Below, in pieces: positions 1 to 6,378 of a DNA stretch of 10,932 nucleotides. The stretch spans positions 1 through 10,932 of the forward strand of contig VFLF01000076.1 of the NCBI GenBank assembly GCA_009885185.1. The letters run 5' to 3'. The notes beneath the pieces are model-generated. The model was given only the letters and a program-made list of their open reading frames with translations. It was not told where the DNA came from and did no database searches. The translations under genes were made by a program, and so were the position numbers. This DNA comes from Nitrosomonadales bacterium (GTDB lineage: Bacteria > Pseudomonadota > Gammaproteobacteria > Burkholderiales > SG8-41). Position 1 is the stretch's first letter. Every line of letters begins with the position of its first letter.

Positions 1-291
1 CAGTTAGGGCGTTTCGGCATCACCGTGAACTGCATCCACCCCGGCGCCACACGCACCGAGCGCACCCCGCGGATGATGGCGGCGCGCGCCGCCGAATTGG
101 GCGTGACAGCGGAAGAAGCCGAAAAACGCGCCTACGCCCCCGATGCCCCGCGCGGCAACGCCATCTGCCGCATGGTCGATGCGACGGAGGTGGCCTTCGT
201 CACGACATTTTTGGCATCGGATAAATCGTGGGCCATCAGCGGCGAGTTGGTGGTGGCGTCGGGTGGGGCGGGGCGGTCGGTTTATTACTAG
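1..291 (+). CDS. Short-chain dehydrogenase/reductase, C-terminal part (5' end outside window)
   Basis: The frame is open from base 1 and ends at TAG 289-291, so 96 codons of the C-terminal half are visible. The GTG at 25 is an internal Val in the segment ITVNCIHPGATRTE, the usual SDR strand after the active-site helix that ends in a PG motif. The tail reads FLASDKSWAISGELVVASGG, the standard SDR end (FLASDxxxxITGxxxxVdGG). The Rossmann glycine motif and the Ser-Tyr-Lys residues lie upstream of the window. It is probably a cytoplasmic NAD(P)-dependent oxidoreductase. The segment of about residues 35-60 (MAARAAELGVTAEEAEKRA) is a longer substrate-loop insert than in FabG-like enzymes, so the substrate is unknown. 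It converges with the minus-strand operon. Confidence 0.88.
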   Translation, partial: QLGRFGITVNCIHPGATRTERTPRMMAARAAELGVTAEEAEKRAYAPDAPRGNAICRMVDATEVAFVTTFLASDKSWAISGELVVASGGAGRSVYY

Positions 292-340
292 TGTTATTTA
301 TGTAACTATTTGTTTTTATTGATTATTCTATTCTCGGTCG

Positions 341-1324
341 TTACTGCGGTTCAACGCCTGCGGCTCTTGCCAGCTTCGTGAGTTTTTCCATGTCGGCGCG
401 TAGTGTCGCTGCCATTTGTTCCGGTGTGTTGCCGATGGGGTCGCTGGCGCCTTCGCGTTCGAGGCGCTGCTTGAATTCTGTTGTTTGCATGACGTTCACC
501 ATCGCGCCGTGTAGTCTGGTGATGATGTCCGGCGGTGTTTTTGCCGGCGCCCAGGTGGCGAACGTATTGGTGGCTTCGTAGTTTTCCAGCCCGCGCGTCG
601 CGGCCACCGTGGGCACTTCGGGTAGTTGTTTGGAGCGCGCTTTTCCAGTCACCGCCAGCGCACGCAGTTTGCCGCCGTGGACATGCGGCAGCGACGGCGC
701 GATACCGGCGAAATTCACCTGCACATGTCCGGCGATGGTGTCTATCAATGCCGCCGCGCCGCCTTTGTAGGGGATGTGTGTCAGGCGCACCTTGGCCATG
801 CCATTGAACATTTCACCCGCCAGATGCGACATGCTGCCGATGCCGAACGAGGCGTAATCGACCTGCGCCGGACGCGCTTTGGCGAGTGCAACCAGCTCGG
901 ACACCGTCTTCGGCGGAAAAGCCGGATGCAGCGCGATCACCATCGGCGTCCAGGCCGTCTGCGTGACCGGCGCGAAGTCGTTAAGGGTGTCGTAGTTCAG
1001 TTTTTTGTACACCGCCGGATTGGTGACGTGCGAGGTGATGATATGGAACATGATGGTGTAGCCGTCGGGCACTGCCCGCGCAACAGCCTCAGCGCCGATG
1101 ATGCCGTTGGAGCCGCCGCGGTTGTCCACGATCACCTGCTGCCCCAGCGCGCGCGACAGCGGTTCGGCCAACATGCGCGCGAAGATGTCGGTGGCGCCGC
1201 CTGGCGGCCAGGGCACGACCATGCGCACGGGTTTTATTGGATAGGACTGCGCGGTGGCGCCGCCACCGACGCCGCAGATGGCGCCGCACAATGCCATGCA
1301 CACCAGATGCCGGATCGGTTTCAT
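341..1324 (-). CDS. Bug/TctC-family periplasmic tricarboxylate-type solute-binding receptor
   Basis: This 327-residue protein has the family's usual length. A Sec signal peptide covers about residues 1-25: positive start MKPIRH, hydrophobic Ala/Gly-rich core, ATA cleavage site before QSYP. No convincing lipobox is present. The mature start YPIKPVRMVVPWPPGGATD is the hallmark first strand and phosphate-like loop of the TctC/Bug fold; later DYASFGIGSMSHLAGE and HIPYKGGAAALIDTIAGHV are typical ligand-cleft segments. In this family such proteins bind carboxylates or related small anions, either for TctAB transport or for sensing. No tctA or tctB gene is in the window, so it is probably an orphan receptor. 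The ATG at 1324 follows an AGAGAG ribosome site. It is the last gene of the operon, 25 bases after the molybdenum hydroxylase subunit, which suggests that it serves the same substrate. Confidence 0.93.
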   Translation of the reverse strand: MKPIRHLVCMALCGAICGVGGGATAQSYPIKPVRMVVPWPPGGATDIFARMLAEPLSRALGQQVIVDNRGGSNGIIGAEAVARAVPDGYTIMFHIITSHVTNPAVYKKLNYDTLNDFAPVTQTAWTPMVIALHPAFPPKTVSELVALAKARPAQVDYASFGIGSMSHLAGEMFNGMAKVRLTHIPYKGGAAALIDTIAGHVQVNFAGIAPSLPHVHGGKLRALAVTGKARSKQLPEVPTVAATRGLENYEATNTFATWAPAKTPPDIITRLHGAMVNVMQTTEFKQRLEREGASDPIGNTPEQMAATLRADMEKLTKLARAAGVEPQ

Positions 1325-1349
1325 GTTTTGCTCTCTGGAAACGGAATAA

Positions 1350-3524
1350 TCAACCGGACGCCAGCGCGGCCATCACGCGCTCGCGCGTGAACGGCATATC
1401 GCGCAGGCGCACGCCGATGGCGTTATGCACCGCGTTGGCGATGGCGGCCGCGGTCGGCCCTTGCACCGCTTCGGCCGCGCCCAGCGTGACCTCATCGGGA
1501 CGATTCACCACCGTGACCTCGACGACTGGCGCTTCGGCGAAGGTCAGGATCGGGTAGTCGTCCCAGCCGCGCGTGACAATACGTTGCGGGTCGTAACGTA
1601 CCTGTTCTTTCAGCGTCCAGCTTGCCGACTGGATGATGCCGCCTTCGGTCTGATTGATGATGCCGTTGGGGTTGACCGCGAGGCCTGCGTCGATGGCCGC
1701 CCACGCACGTTTGACGGTGATCTCGCCGGCGATCTCGACTTCCACGATCACCGCAGCGTAGGCGGCCTGACTCTTGTAACGCGCAAAACCGATGCCGCGG
1801 CCGCGCGTGCCGTCGCCTTTTTCGCGGGCTTTCCACCCGGCGAGCTTCGCCGCCGCTTCGATCACCGCGCGTGCGCGCACGTCCTTCAGATGGCGCAGGC
1901 GAAATTCCACGGGGTCCATGCATGCGGACTGCGCCAGTTCGTCCATGAACGATTCGAGCGCGAACACATTGGTGTGCGCGCCGAGCGAGCGCAGCGCGGA
2001 TACGCGCAGCGGTGCGCGTTCGATGTAGTGGTTGGTGATGCGCTGGGCGGGAAACACATACAGCGGAATCGCGTTGCGATGCGCGCCGCCCTGCGGCAGC
2101 GGCGGGTTCACCGGCACCGGCGCCGGCAACGCCCGCGCCAGATGACGTGCGGCGAGCAGGGTGCTGTTTTTTGTCGGGCTTTGCCAGTTGGTGCGCGCGG
2201 TGTGTCCGTTGCTCCACACGTCGTGATGCCACTCGACGACGTTGCCGCCGTCGTCAAGCCGCGCCTTCATTTGCACCACCATGGCGGGGCCGTAGGGTTC
2301 CCACGCAAATTCGTCGTCGCGCATCCACTGCACGCGCACCGGTTTGCCGGGCACGGTGCGGCAGAGCAACGCCGCATCCAGTGCGGCATCGTCAGCGCCA
2401 TTGTGGCCGTAGCAGCCGGCGCCCTCGTGATGCGCGACAACCACCTTGGCTTCGCTGGTTTGCAGGATCGCCGCCAGATCCTTGCGCAACGGGTAGACGC
2501 CCTGACTGTGCGTCCAGATCCGGTACTGATCGCCGGCCTCATCGTTGACCATTTGCGCGATCGCGCAGGACGGGGCAATCGAGGCGTGCGCGATATAGGG
2601 CCGCGTGTACTCGGCCCGTAGTTCTTGCAGTGGTCGCGGCGATTGCGATGCGCGTGCATCGGTGATCTCGCTGATCACTTCATCCTTGCTGGTCTCGTGC
2701 AGCAGAAATCGCGGATCCAGCGTATCTGGCAACGTGGCTTGTTCCTTCGGCTGCTCCCACCGCGCGATGCGTCGAATGCGGGCAAGCGCGCGAATCGCCT
2801 GATCCTCGCGCTGCGCGATGACACCGACAAAGTCGCCGTCACGCACCACGGCGCACACGCCCGGCATGCCCGTGATTTCGCTTTCGTCCAGCGCGAGCAG
2901 GCGCGCGCCGTAGCCCGGCGGGCGCGCGATGCGCCCATGCAGCATGCCGGGCAACTCGACGTCCTGAATAAAAGAGGGCACGCCGCTGACCTTGCCCGGA
3001 AAGTCGCGGCGCAGCGCGTCACTGCCGACGATGGTGTGCAGCGCGGAGGATTTGGGCGCGACATCGCCGCTGGCCTCGCGCGCGAGCAGATCGTCACTCG
3101 CCAGTTGCCAGTAACTGACCGAGCCACCATCGCGCGCGGTGATGAGGCCGTCGTCAACGGTGAGTTGTTCCAGCGACACGCCAAGCTGCGTGGCCGCTCG
3201 TTCGAGCAACAGTTGGCGCGCTTCGGCCGAGGCCTGACGCAGCGCCTCGCCGCCTTCCTGCAGCGAGCGGCTGCCGGAGGTCACGCCTTCGTCGGGGCTG
3301 TAGGCGGTGTCCGTGCGCGCGAGCTGTATGCGCGCGAGGGCCACATCGAGTTCTTCCGCGACAATCTGGCTCAACGCGGTGAGTATCCCTTGTCCGTACT
3401 CGACTTTGCCGGGGTATACCGTGACGGTTTCATTGCGATTGATTTTCAGCCAGCGGTCGAGCCGTCGGTTCGTCTCAAGACTGCCGGGCAGCCGGCGCGG
3501 CGGCGGCGTGGCGGCGTTGCTCAT
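1350..3524 (-). CDS. Molybdopterin-binding large subunit of an IorB/NicB-like aldehyde oxidase/hydroxylase
   Basis: This 724-residue catalytic subunit belongs to the xanthine dehydrogenase family, isoquinoline 1-oxidoreductase beta type. Such enzymes hydroxylate N-heterocycles or aldehydes with water-derived oxygen. The order is IorB-like: an N-terminal molybdopterin segment with VEYGQG at 41-46 and GVTSGSRS near 80-87; an a/b hammerhead near 175-260; then cofactor domains with GAGCYG at 368-373 and QWMRDDEF near 399-406. The expected active-site Glu is E685 in LGAAEAVQGPTAAAIANAV, where most relatives read GVGE. There is no twin-arginine signal and no C-terminal cytochrome c domain (present in NicB), so it should be cytoplasmic with an unidentified electron acceptor. 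Its ATG overlaps the TGA of the small subunit (ATGA). No XdhC-like maturation gene is visible. The substrate is unknown. Confidence 0.9.
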   Translation of the reverse strand: MSNAATPPPRRLPGSLETNRRLDRWLKINRNETVTVYPGKVEYGQGILTALSQIVAEELDVALARIQLARTDTAYSPDEGVTSGSRSLQEGGEALRQASAEARQLLLERAATQLGVSLEQLTVDDGLITARDGGSVSYWQLASDDLLAREASGDVAPKSSALHTIVGSDALRRDFPGKVSGVPSFIQDVELPGMLHGRIARPPGYGARLLALDESEITGMPGVCAVVRDGDFVGVIAQREDQAIRALARIRRIARWEQPKEQATLPDTLDPRFLLHETSKDEVISEITDARASQSPRPLQELRAEYTRPYIAHASIAPSCAIAQMVNDEAGDQYRIWTHSQGVYPLRKDLAAILQTSEAKVVVAHHEGAGCYGHNGADDAALDAALLCRTVPGKPVRVQWMRDDEFAWEPYGPAMVVQMKARLDDGGNVVEWHHDVWSNGHTARTNWQSPTKNSTLLAARHLARALPAPVPVNPPLPQGGAHRNAIPLYVFPAQRITNHYIERAPLRVSALRSLGAHTNVFALESFMDELAQSACMDPVEFRLRHLKDVRARAVIEAAAKLAGWKAREKGDGTRGRGIGFARYKSQAAYAAVIVEVEIAGEITVKRAWAAIDAGLAVNPNGIINQTEGGIIQSASWTLKEQVRYDPQRIVTRGWDDYPILTFAEAPVVEVTVVNRPDEVTLGAAEAVQGPTAAAIANAVHNAIGVRLRDMPFTRERVMAALASG

Positions 3525-3985
3525 TTGACGTTCCCTTCAGCGACACGACGCACCGCGCGCAGCATGCGGTGATGGGTGCCGCAGCGGCATATATTGCCGT
3601 TGAGCGCGGCGCGTATCGCCGCGTCATCGGCGCGCGGGTTTGCATCGAGCAGCGCCTTGGCGGACATGATGATGCCGCTCACACAGTAGCCGCACTGCAA
3701 TGCCTGCTCATCGAGAAAAGCCTGCTGCAATGGATGTAGTAAGCCGTTTGTTGCCAGACCCTCCAGCGTGGTGATTGCCGTGCCCGCCGCCGCCGAGACC
3801 GGCAGATCGCAGGATTGCACGGCCTTGCCGTCGATGATGACAGTGCAGGCGCCGCAATTGCCAGTGCCGCAGCCTAAGCGCGCGCCCTTCAATTGCAGAT
3901 CATTACGCAACACGTAGAGCAGCGGTGTTTCCGGCTCCGCCGCAACATGCTTTAATTCACCATTGACGTTCAGTGTGATGCTCAC
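3521..3985 (-). CDS. [2Fe-2S] small subunit of the molybdenum hydroxylase (IorA/NicA/CoxS-like)
   Basis: This 154-residue ferredoxin-like subunit passes electrons from the molybdenum centre. The plant-type cluster ligands are C39, C44, C47 (CGTGNCGAC) and C59. The second, helical cluster uses C98 and C101 (CGYC) and C133 and C135 (CRC). All eight cysteines are present and length is normal. The start is taken as GTG at 3985 because SITLNVNGE begins the first ferredoxin strand and a GGGAG ribosome site lies just upstream; the same frame stays open far upstream (to 4597), but that part is antisense shadow inside the oxidase gene. It starts 11 bases after the oxidase stop and ends in an ATGA overlap with the large subunit, so the two should be made together. 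There is no separate FAD subunit, as in IorAB. Confidence 0.94.
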   Translation of the reverse strand: MSITLNVNGELKHVAAEPETPLLYVLRNDLQLKGARLGCGTGNCGACTVIIDGKAVQSCDLPVSAAAGTAITTLEGLATNGLLHPLQQAFLDEQALQCGYCVSGIIMSAKALLDANPRADDAAIRAALNGNICRCGTHHRMLRAVRRVAEGNVK

Positions 3986-3997
3986 GGGCGCTCCCGT
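3984..3997 (-). promoter_or_regulatory. Hairpin covering the ribosome site and start of the [2Fe-2S] subunit
   Basis: On the minus strand ACGGG-AGCG-CCCGT forms a perfect 5-bp stem with a 4-base loop. The 5' arm holds most of the GGGAG ribosome site and the 3' arm runs into the GTG start. The oxidase stop codon TAA (3999-3997) abuts the stem. A ribosome finishing the oxidase would melt it, so translational coupling of oxidase and small subunit is a reasonable inference. The stem is short and could be incidental. Confidence 0.35.
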
Positions 3998-5157
3998 TAA
4001 ATCGCCCCGTGGCGCGGCACCAGAAAATCCTGTGTCATCTCGGCCATGGTCGAAACACCCAGCATCGCCATATTGCGGCTGATTTCCTCGCGCAGCAGTT
4101 TTGCGCCGTGGCGCACGCCGGCTTCGCCCGCGATGGCGGCGGCGTAGAGGAAAGGCCGACCGACGAACACAAAATCCGCGCCCATGGCGAGCGCTTTCAA
4201 CACGTCGGTGCCGCGACGGATGCCGCTGTCCATCATAATCGCCATGTCGCCGGCTTCGGCGCGCGCGCCGGGCAGGGCGCGAAACGGCGAGATCGTGCCG
4301 TCGAGCTGGCGCCCGCCGTGATTGGACACCATGATGCCGTTGACGCCGCTTTCGCGCGCGATGCGTACGTCGTGACGTGACAGCACGCCTTTTAACACCA
4401 GATTGCCTTTCCAGATTTTGCGCATCAGTTCGACGTGTTCCCAGTTCAGGCCGTCGCGCCCCATGCGCGGGCGTTCCATGTTGCCGAGGATGGGGATGCG
4501 CGGGAAGCCCATGTTTTCGAGATGCGGCATGCCGTTGTTGAATATCGTTCGGGCAAAGGTGCCGAACAGCCAGCGTGGCCGAATCATGCCGTCCCATGCC
4601 AGCCGCAGCGAGGGTTTGAGCGGCGAGCTGTAGCCGGTGCGCACATTGTTTTCGCGGTTGGCGGCCATCTGCACGTCTACCGTGAGCACCAGCGTTTCAA
4701 ATCCGGCGGCCTGCGCGCGCTCCACCAGCGGAATAATGATGTCGGGTTCGCCGGGCAGATAGGCCTGGAACCACGCAGTGGGACCGACTTTTCTGACATG
4801 CTCCATCGGCGTGAGCGACGCGCCGCTCTGGATCATCACGGTGTTCAGTTCCGCCGCGACCGTGGCGAGCACGTCGTCGCCGCGATAGGCGGCCAGCGCG
4901 GTGGAACCCATCGGCGGAAAGCCAAACGGCAAATCGTAGGTGCGCCCGAACAGCGTGGTCTTCTGGTGGCGCTTTTTGGTATTGACCAGCACGCGCGGCA
5001 TGAATTCGTATTCGCTGAACGCGGAGCGGTTGCCAGCAAGCGACGCGTTGGTTTCCACGCCGCCCGAGATGTAGCCGAAGATGGGGCGCGGCAGAAAGCG
5101 GCGCGCGGGCGCTTCGAAATCGTCCAGGCACAGGATGTCGCTAAGAGTGCCTAACAT
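3997..5157 (-). CDS. FMN-dependent alpha-hydroxy-acid oxidase/dehydrogenase
   Basis: This 386-residue TIM-barrel flavoenzyme of the glycolate oxidase/lactate/mandelate dehydrogenase family would oxidise a 2-hydroxy acid to a 2-oxo acid. Family residues are present and correctly spaced: Y29 (GYISGG), Q131 and Y133 (QAY), D161 (LTVD), R168 (NREN), K256 (LVLKG), catalytic H280 and R283 (SNHGGRQLD), D310 (MMDSGIRRGTD) and G333-R334 (GRP). There is no membrane anchor segment like that of mandelate dehydrogenase. The start is ATG 5157, which leaves a normal N-terminus (LDDFEAPARRFLPRP). Oddly, its first five codons lie in the terminal repeat of the palindromic element and no good ribosome site precedes them. 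The in-frame extension to 5379 is encoded by the element and is unlikely to be native. Substrate unknown; the Mo-hydroxylase genes follow directly. Confidence 0.92.
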   Translation of the reverse strand: MLGTLSDILCLDDFEAPARRFLPRPIFGYISGGVETNASLAGNRSAFSEYEFMPRVLVNTKKRHQKTTLFGRTYDLPFGFPPMGSTALAAYRGDDVLATVAAELNTVMIQSGASLTPMEHVRKVGPTAWFQAYLPGEPDIIIPLVERAQAAGFETLVLTVDVQMAANRENNVRTGYSSPLKPSLRLAWDGMIRPRWLFGTFARTIFNNGMPHLENMGFPRIPILGNMERPRMGRDGLNWEHVELMRKIWKGNLVLKGVLSRHDVRIARESGVNGIMVSNHGGRQLDGTISPFRALPGARAEAGDMAIMMDSGIRRGTDVLKALAMGADFVFVGRPFLYAAAIAGEAGVRHGAKLLREEISRNMAMLGVSTMAEMTQDFLVPRHGAI

Positions 5158-5174
5158 GATGAAACCCATGCGGC

Positions 5175-5274
5175 GCTGGCACGATTTTGGCTCAGGGCGC
5201 GAAGCGGGCCGCAGGCCATATCGCGAATATGGGCAAGGCACGCGACAAAGCTCTGGGCCAAAACTCGTGCCAGC
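5175..5274. repeat. Left-half hairpin of the palindromic element
   Basis: GCTGGCACGATTTTGGC (5175-5191) pairs with GCCAAAACTCGTGCCAGC (5257-5274), complete except for one bulged base. Inside it CGGGCC (5205-5210) pairs with GGCACG (5237-5242) with one mismatch, and CATAT/ATATG close the CGCGA loop. The result is one long interrupted stem. It can form on either strand and in RNA read through the operon. Confidence 0.75.
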
Positions 5275-5281
5275 CCTCCGG

Positions 5282-5380
5282 GTTGTGTCCAAAATCGGCG
5301 CTGGCTTTGTCGGACTCGTTGCGCATATTCGCGATATGCGCTGCCGAGTCCTTCGCGCCACCACCGATTTTGGACACAAC
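5282..5380. repeat. Right-half hairpin of the palindromic element
   Basis: GTTGTGTCCAAAATCGG (5282-5298) is a perfect 17-base inverted repeat of 5364-5380. Inside it GGACTCG (5312-5318) pairs perfectly with CGAGTCC (5345-5351), and GCGCATAT (5321-5328) with ATATGCGC (5334-5341) around a 5-base loop. These stems sit where those of the left half sit but have different sequence, so the pairing rather than the sequence is kept. Confidence 0.8.
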
Positions 5381-5466
5381 GACGCATGGGTTTCATTATG
5401 TTAGGCACTCTTGGATTGCTCATGATTTTATTTTCTTTCCCTGATGATGAATTGGCGCGATCGATT

Positions 5467-6354
5467 TTACTCGAACACGTAGCGGTAAGCGCCGCCGTGC
5501 CGCACGATGCGTCCCGTGGTCGGGGCGGGGAAGTGCGAGGGCAGCAGGCGCGTGCCGTTGTCGGCGTATTCCTCGATCAGCCGCGTGCGTGTTTGCTTTG
5601 ACAGCGTGGGGTCGGTGCAGGCCAGCGTGGACCACGCTGGTTGCATCAACTGAAACTGATGATGAATCACATCGCCCAAAAACACTGCACGGTCGTCGCG
5701 CGAGCGCGCATGAATCACCACGTTGCCCGGCGTGTGGCCGGGTGCGCTTTCGAACCATAAGGAAGAACTTCGGCCGTCCTCCATCGCGTAGTCGTCATCG
5801 ACCAGCACCGATTGCCCCGTGCGCACCACCGGCAGCACGCTGTCCTCGAACGCATTGCGGTGCGGGGACTCCTCGCCGCGCTGCTGCACGCCCTGCCAAT
5901 GCTCGAACTCTCGGCGCGCCATGATGTAGCGTGCATTGGGAAAGGTGGGCACCCAGCGCCCATTGTCGAGGCGCGTGTTCCAGCCGACGTGATCCCAGTG
6001 CAGGTGCGTACACATCACGTAATCGACCGCGTCGGGTGTAACGCCCGCGAGGGCGAGATCGGCCAGAAAGGACGATTGCCGCCGGTGAAACTGCGGTCGG
6101 GTCGGGCGCTCCTTGTCGTTGCCGATACAGGAATCGATGAGGATGGTGTGGCGCCCGGTCTTGACGACAAAGCAGTGAAAGCTGAACACCAGCTTGCCGG
6201 TGGCCGGATCGATCAGCCGCGGCCCGGTCATATCCGGGTTTGCACGTAAGACATCGGCGTCGTAATCCGGAAAGAAAATCTCCGGCGCGATGAATCCGCC
6301 TTCGAACTCGGTGATGCGCCGTACTTCAAAATCGCCGATACGCGTGGTGTGCAT
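5467..6354 (-). CDS. Metallo-beta-lactamase-fold hydrolase (zinc-dependent)
   Basis: This 295-residue protein has the full metal-binding set of the superfamily: H117, H119, D121 and H122 (THLHWDHVG), H207 (APGHTPGN), D228 (FLGD) and H274 (LPSH). These residues normally hold two zinc ions that activate water. The layout resembles the lactonase/quorum-quenching and related MBL hydrolases rather than true beta-lactamases. No signal peptide is seen (MHTTRIGDFEVRRI), so it is cytoplasmic. ATG 6354 has a strong GGAGGA ribosome site. It starts 24 bases after the upstream SDR, which supports one operon. A role in opening a lactone or hydrolysing an ester intermediate of the pathway is plausible but inferred from context only. 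Confidence 0.9.
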   Translation of the reverse strand: MHTTRIGDFEVRRITEFEGGFIAPEIFFPDYDADVLRANPDMTGPRLIDPATGKLVFSFHCFVVKTGRHTILIDSCIGNDKERPTRPQFHRRQSSFLADLALAGVTPDAVDYVMCTHLHWDHVGWNTRLDNGRWVPTFPNARYIMARREFEHWQGVQQRGEESPHRNAFEDSVLPVVRTGQSVLVDDDYAMEDGRSSSLWFESAPGHTPGNVVIHARSRDDRAVFLGDVIHHQFQLMQPAWSTLACTDPTLSKQTRTRLIEEYADNGTRLLPSHFPAPTTGRIVRHGGAYRYVFE

Positions 6355-6378
6355 AGCTTCCTCCGAATGACCGCCGTG

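Larger units (their letters stand above)
5143..5412. repeat. 270-bp near-palindromic (MITE-like) element with 30-bp terminal inverted repeats
   Basis: The ends 5143-5172 and 5383-5412 are inverted copies matching at 29 of 30 bases. The two 135-base halves align without a gap around the centre (5277/5278). Shared islands include GGCGCGAAG, CATATCGCGAATATG (5217-5231; reverse complement at 5324-5338) and CGACAAAG. Between the islands the halves differ, but each half is self-complementary (see the two hairpin entries). No transposase or known insertion-sequence end is seen, so a non-autonomous mobile or REP/MITE-like element is the best guess. No clear target-site duplication is visible (left flank CT, right flank GG). 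It lies between the hydrolase stop (5467) and the oxidase, and its left end supplies the oxidase start codon. Confidence 0.85.
5151..5423 (-). other. 90-codon open frame through the palindromic element (doubtful leader ORF)
   Basis: It starts at ATG 5423, outside the element, with a weak, distant AGGGA ribosome site, and runs through the element without a stop. It ends at TAG 5153-5151, which overlaps the oxidase start (ATGTTAG). The product is Arg/Trp-rich with no recognisable domain. Because the element is a palindrome, the plus strand encodes a similar peptide, so openness alone is poor evidence for a protein. It might allow ribosomes to reinitiate at the oxidase. It may also begin with the original oxidase start codon (see findings). 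Confidence 0.2.

Noticed and set aside
292..340. Bidirectional terminator between the converging SDR and receptor genes
   Set aside because: The stretch is AT-rich, but I found no GC stem followed by a T run on either strand.
626..3572. Long plus-strand open frames (626-1390, 1425-2621, 2625-3572) antisense to the receptor and Mo-hydroxylase genes
   Set aside because: Their products are Arg/His-rich with no domain, while the minus-strand frames carry complete family motifs. They are a product of high third-position GC.
3986..4597. Long N-terminal extension of the Fe-S subunit
   Set aside because: It runs inside the oxidase gene in another frame; the ferredoxin domain starts at GTG 3985 with its own ribosome site.
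4435..5154. Plus-strand 239-codon frame opposite the oxidase gene
   Set aside because: Low-complexity His/Arg/Gly-rich translation; the minus-strand frame has every FMN oxidase residue.
5158..5379. Oxidase N-terminal extension from 5379
   Set aside because: The extra 74 residues are encoded by the palindromic element, have no counterpart in the flavoenzyme family and no ribosome site.
5143..5412. Intrinsic terminator or CRISPR array at the palindromic element
   Set aside because: No U-tract follows the hairpins, and there are no regularly spaced direct repeats with unique spacers.
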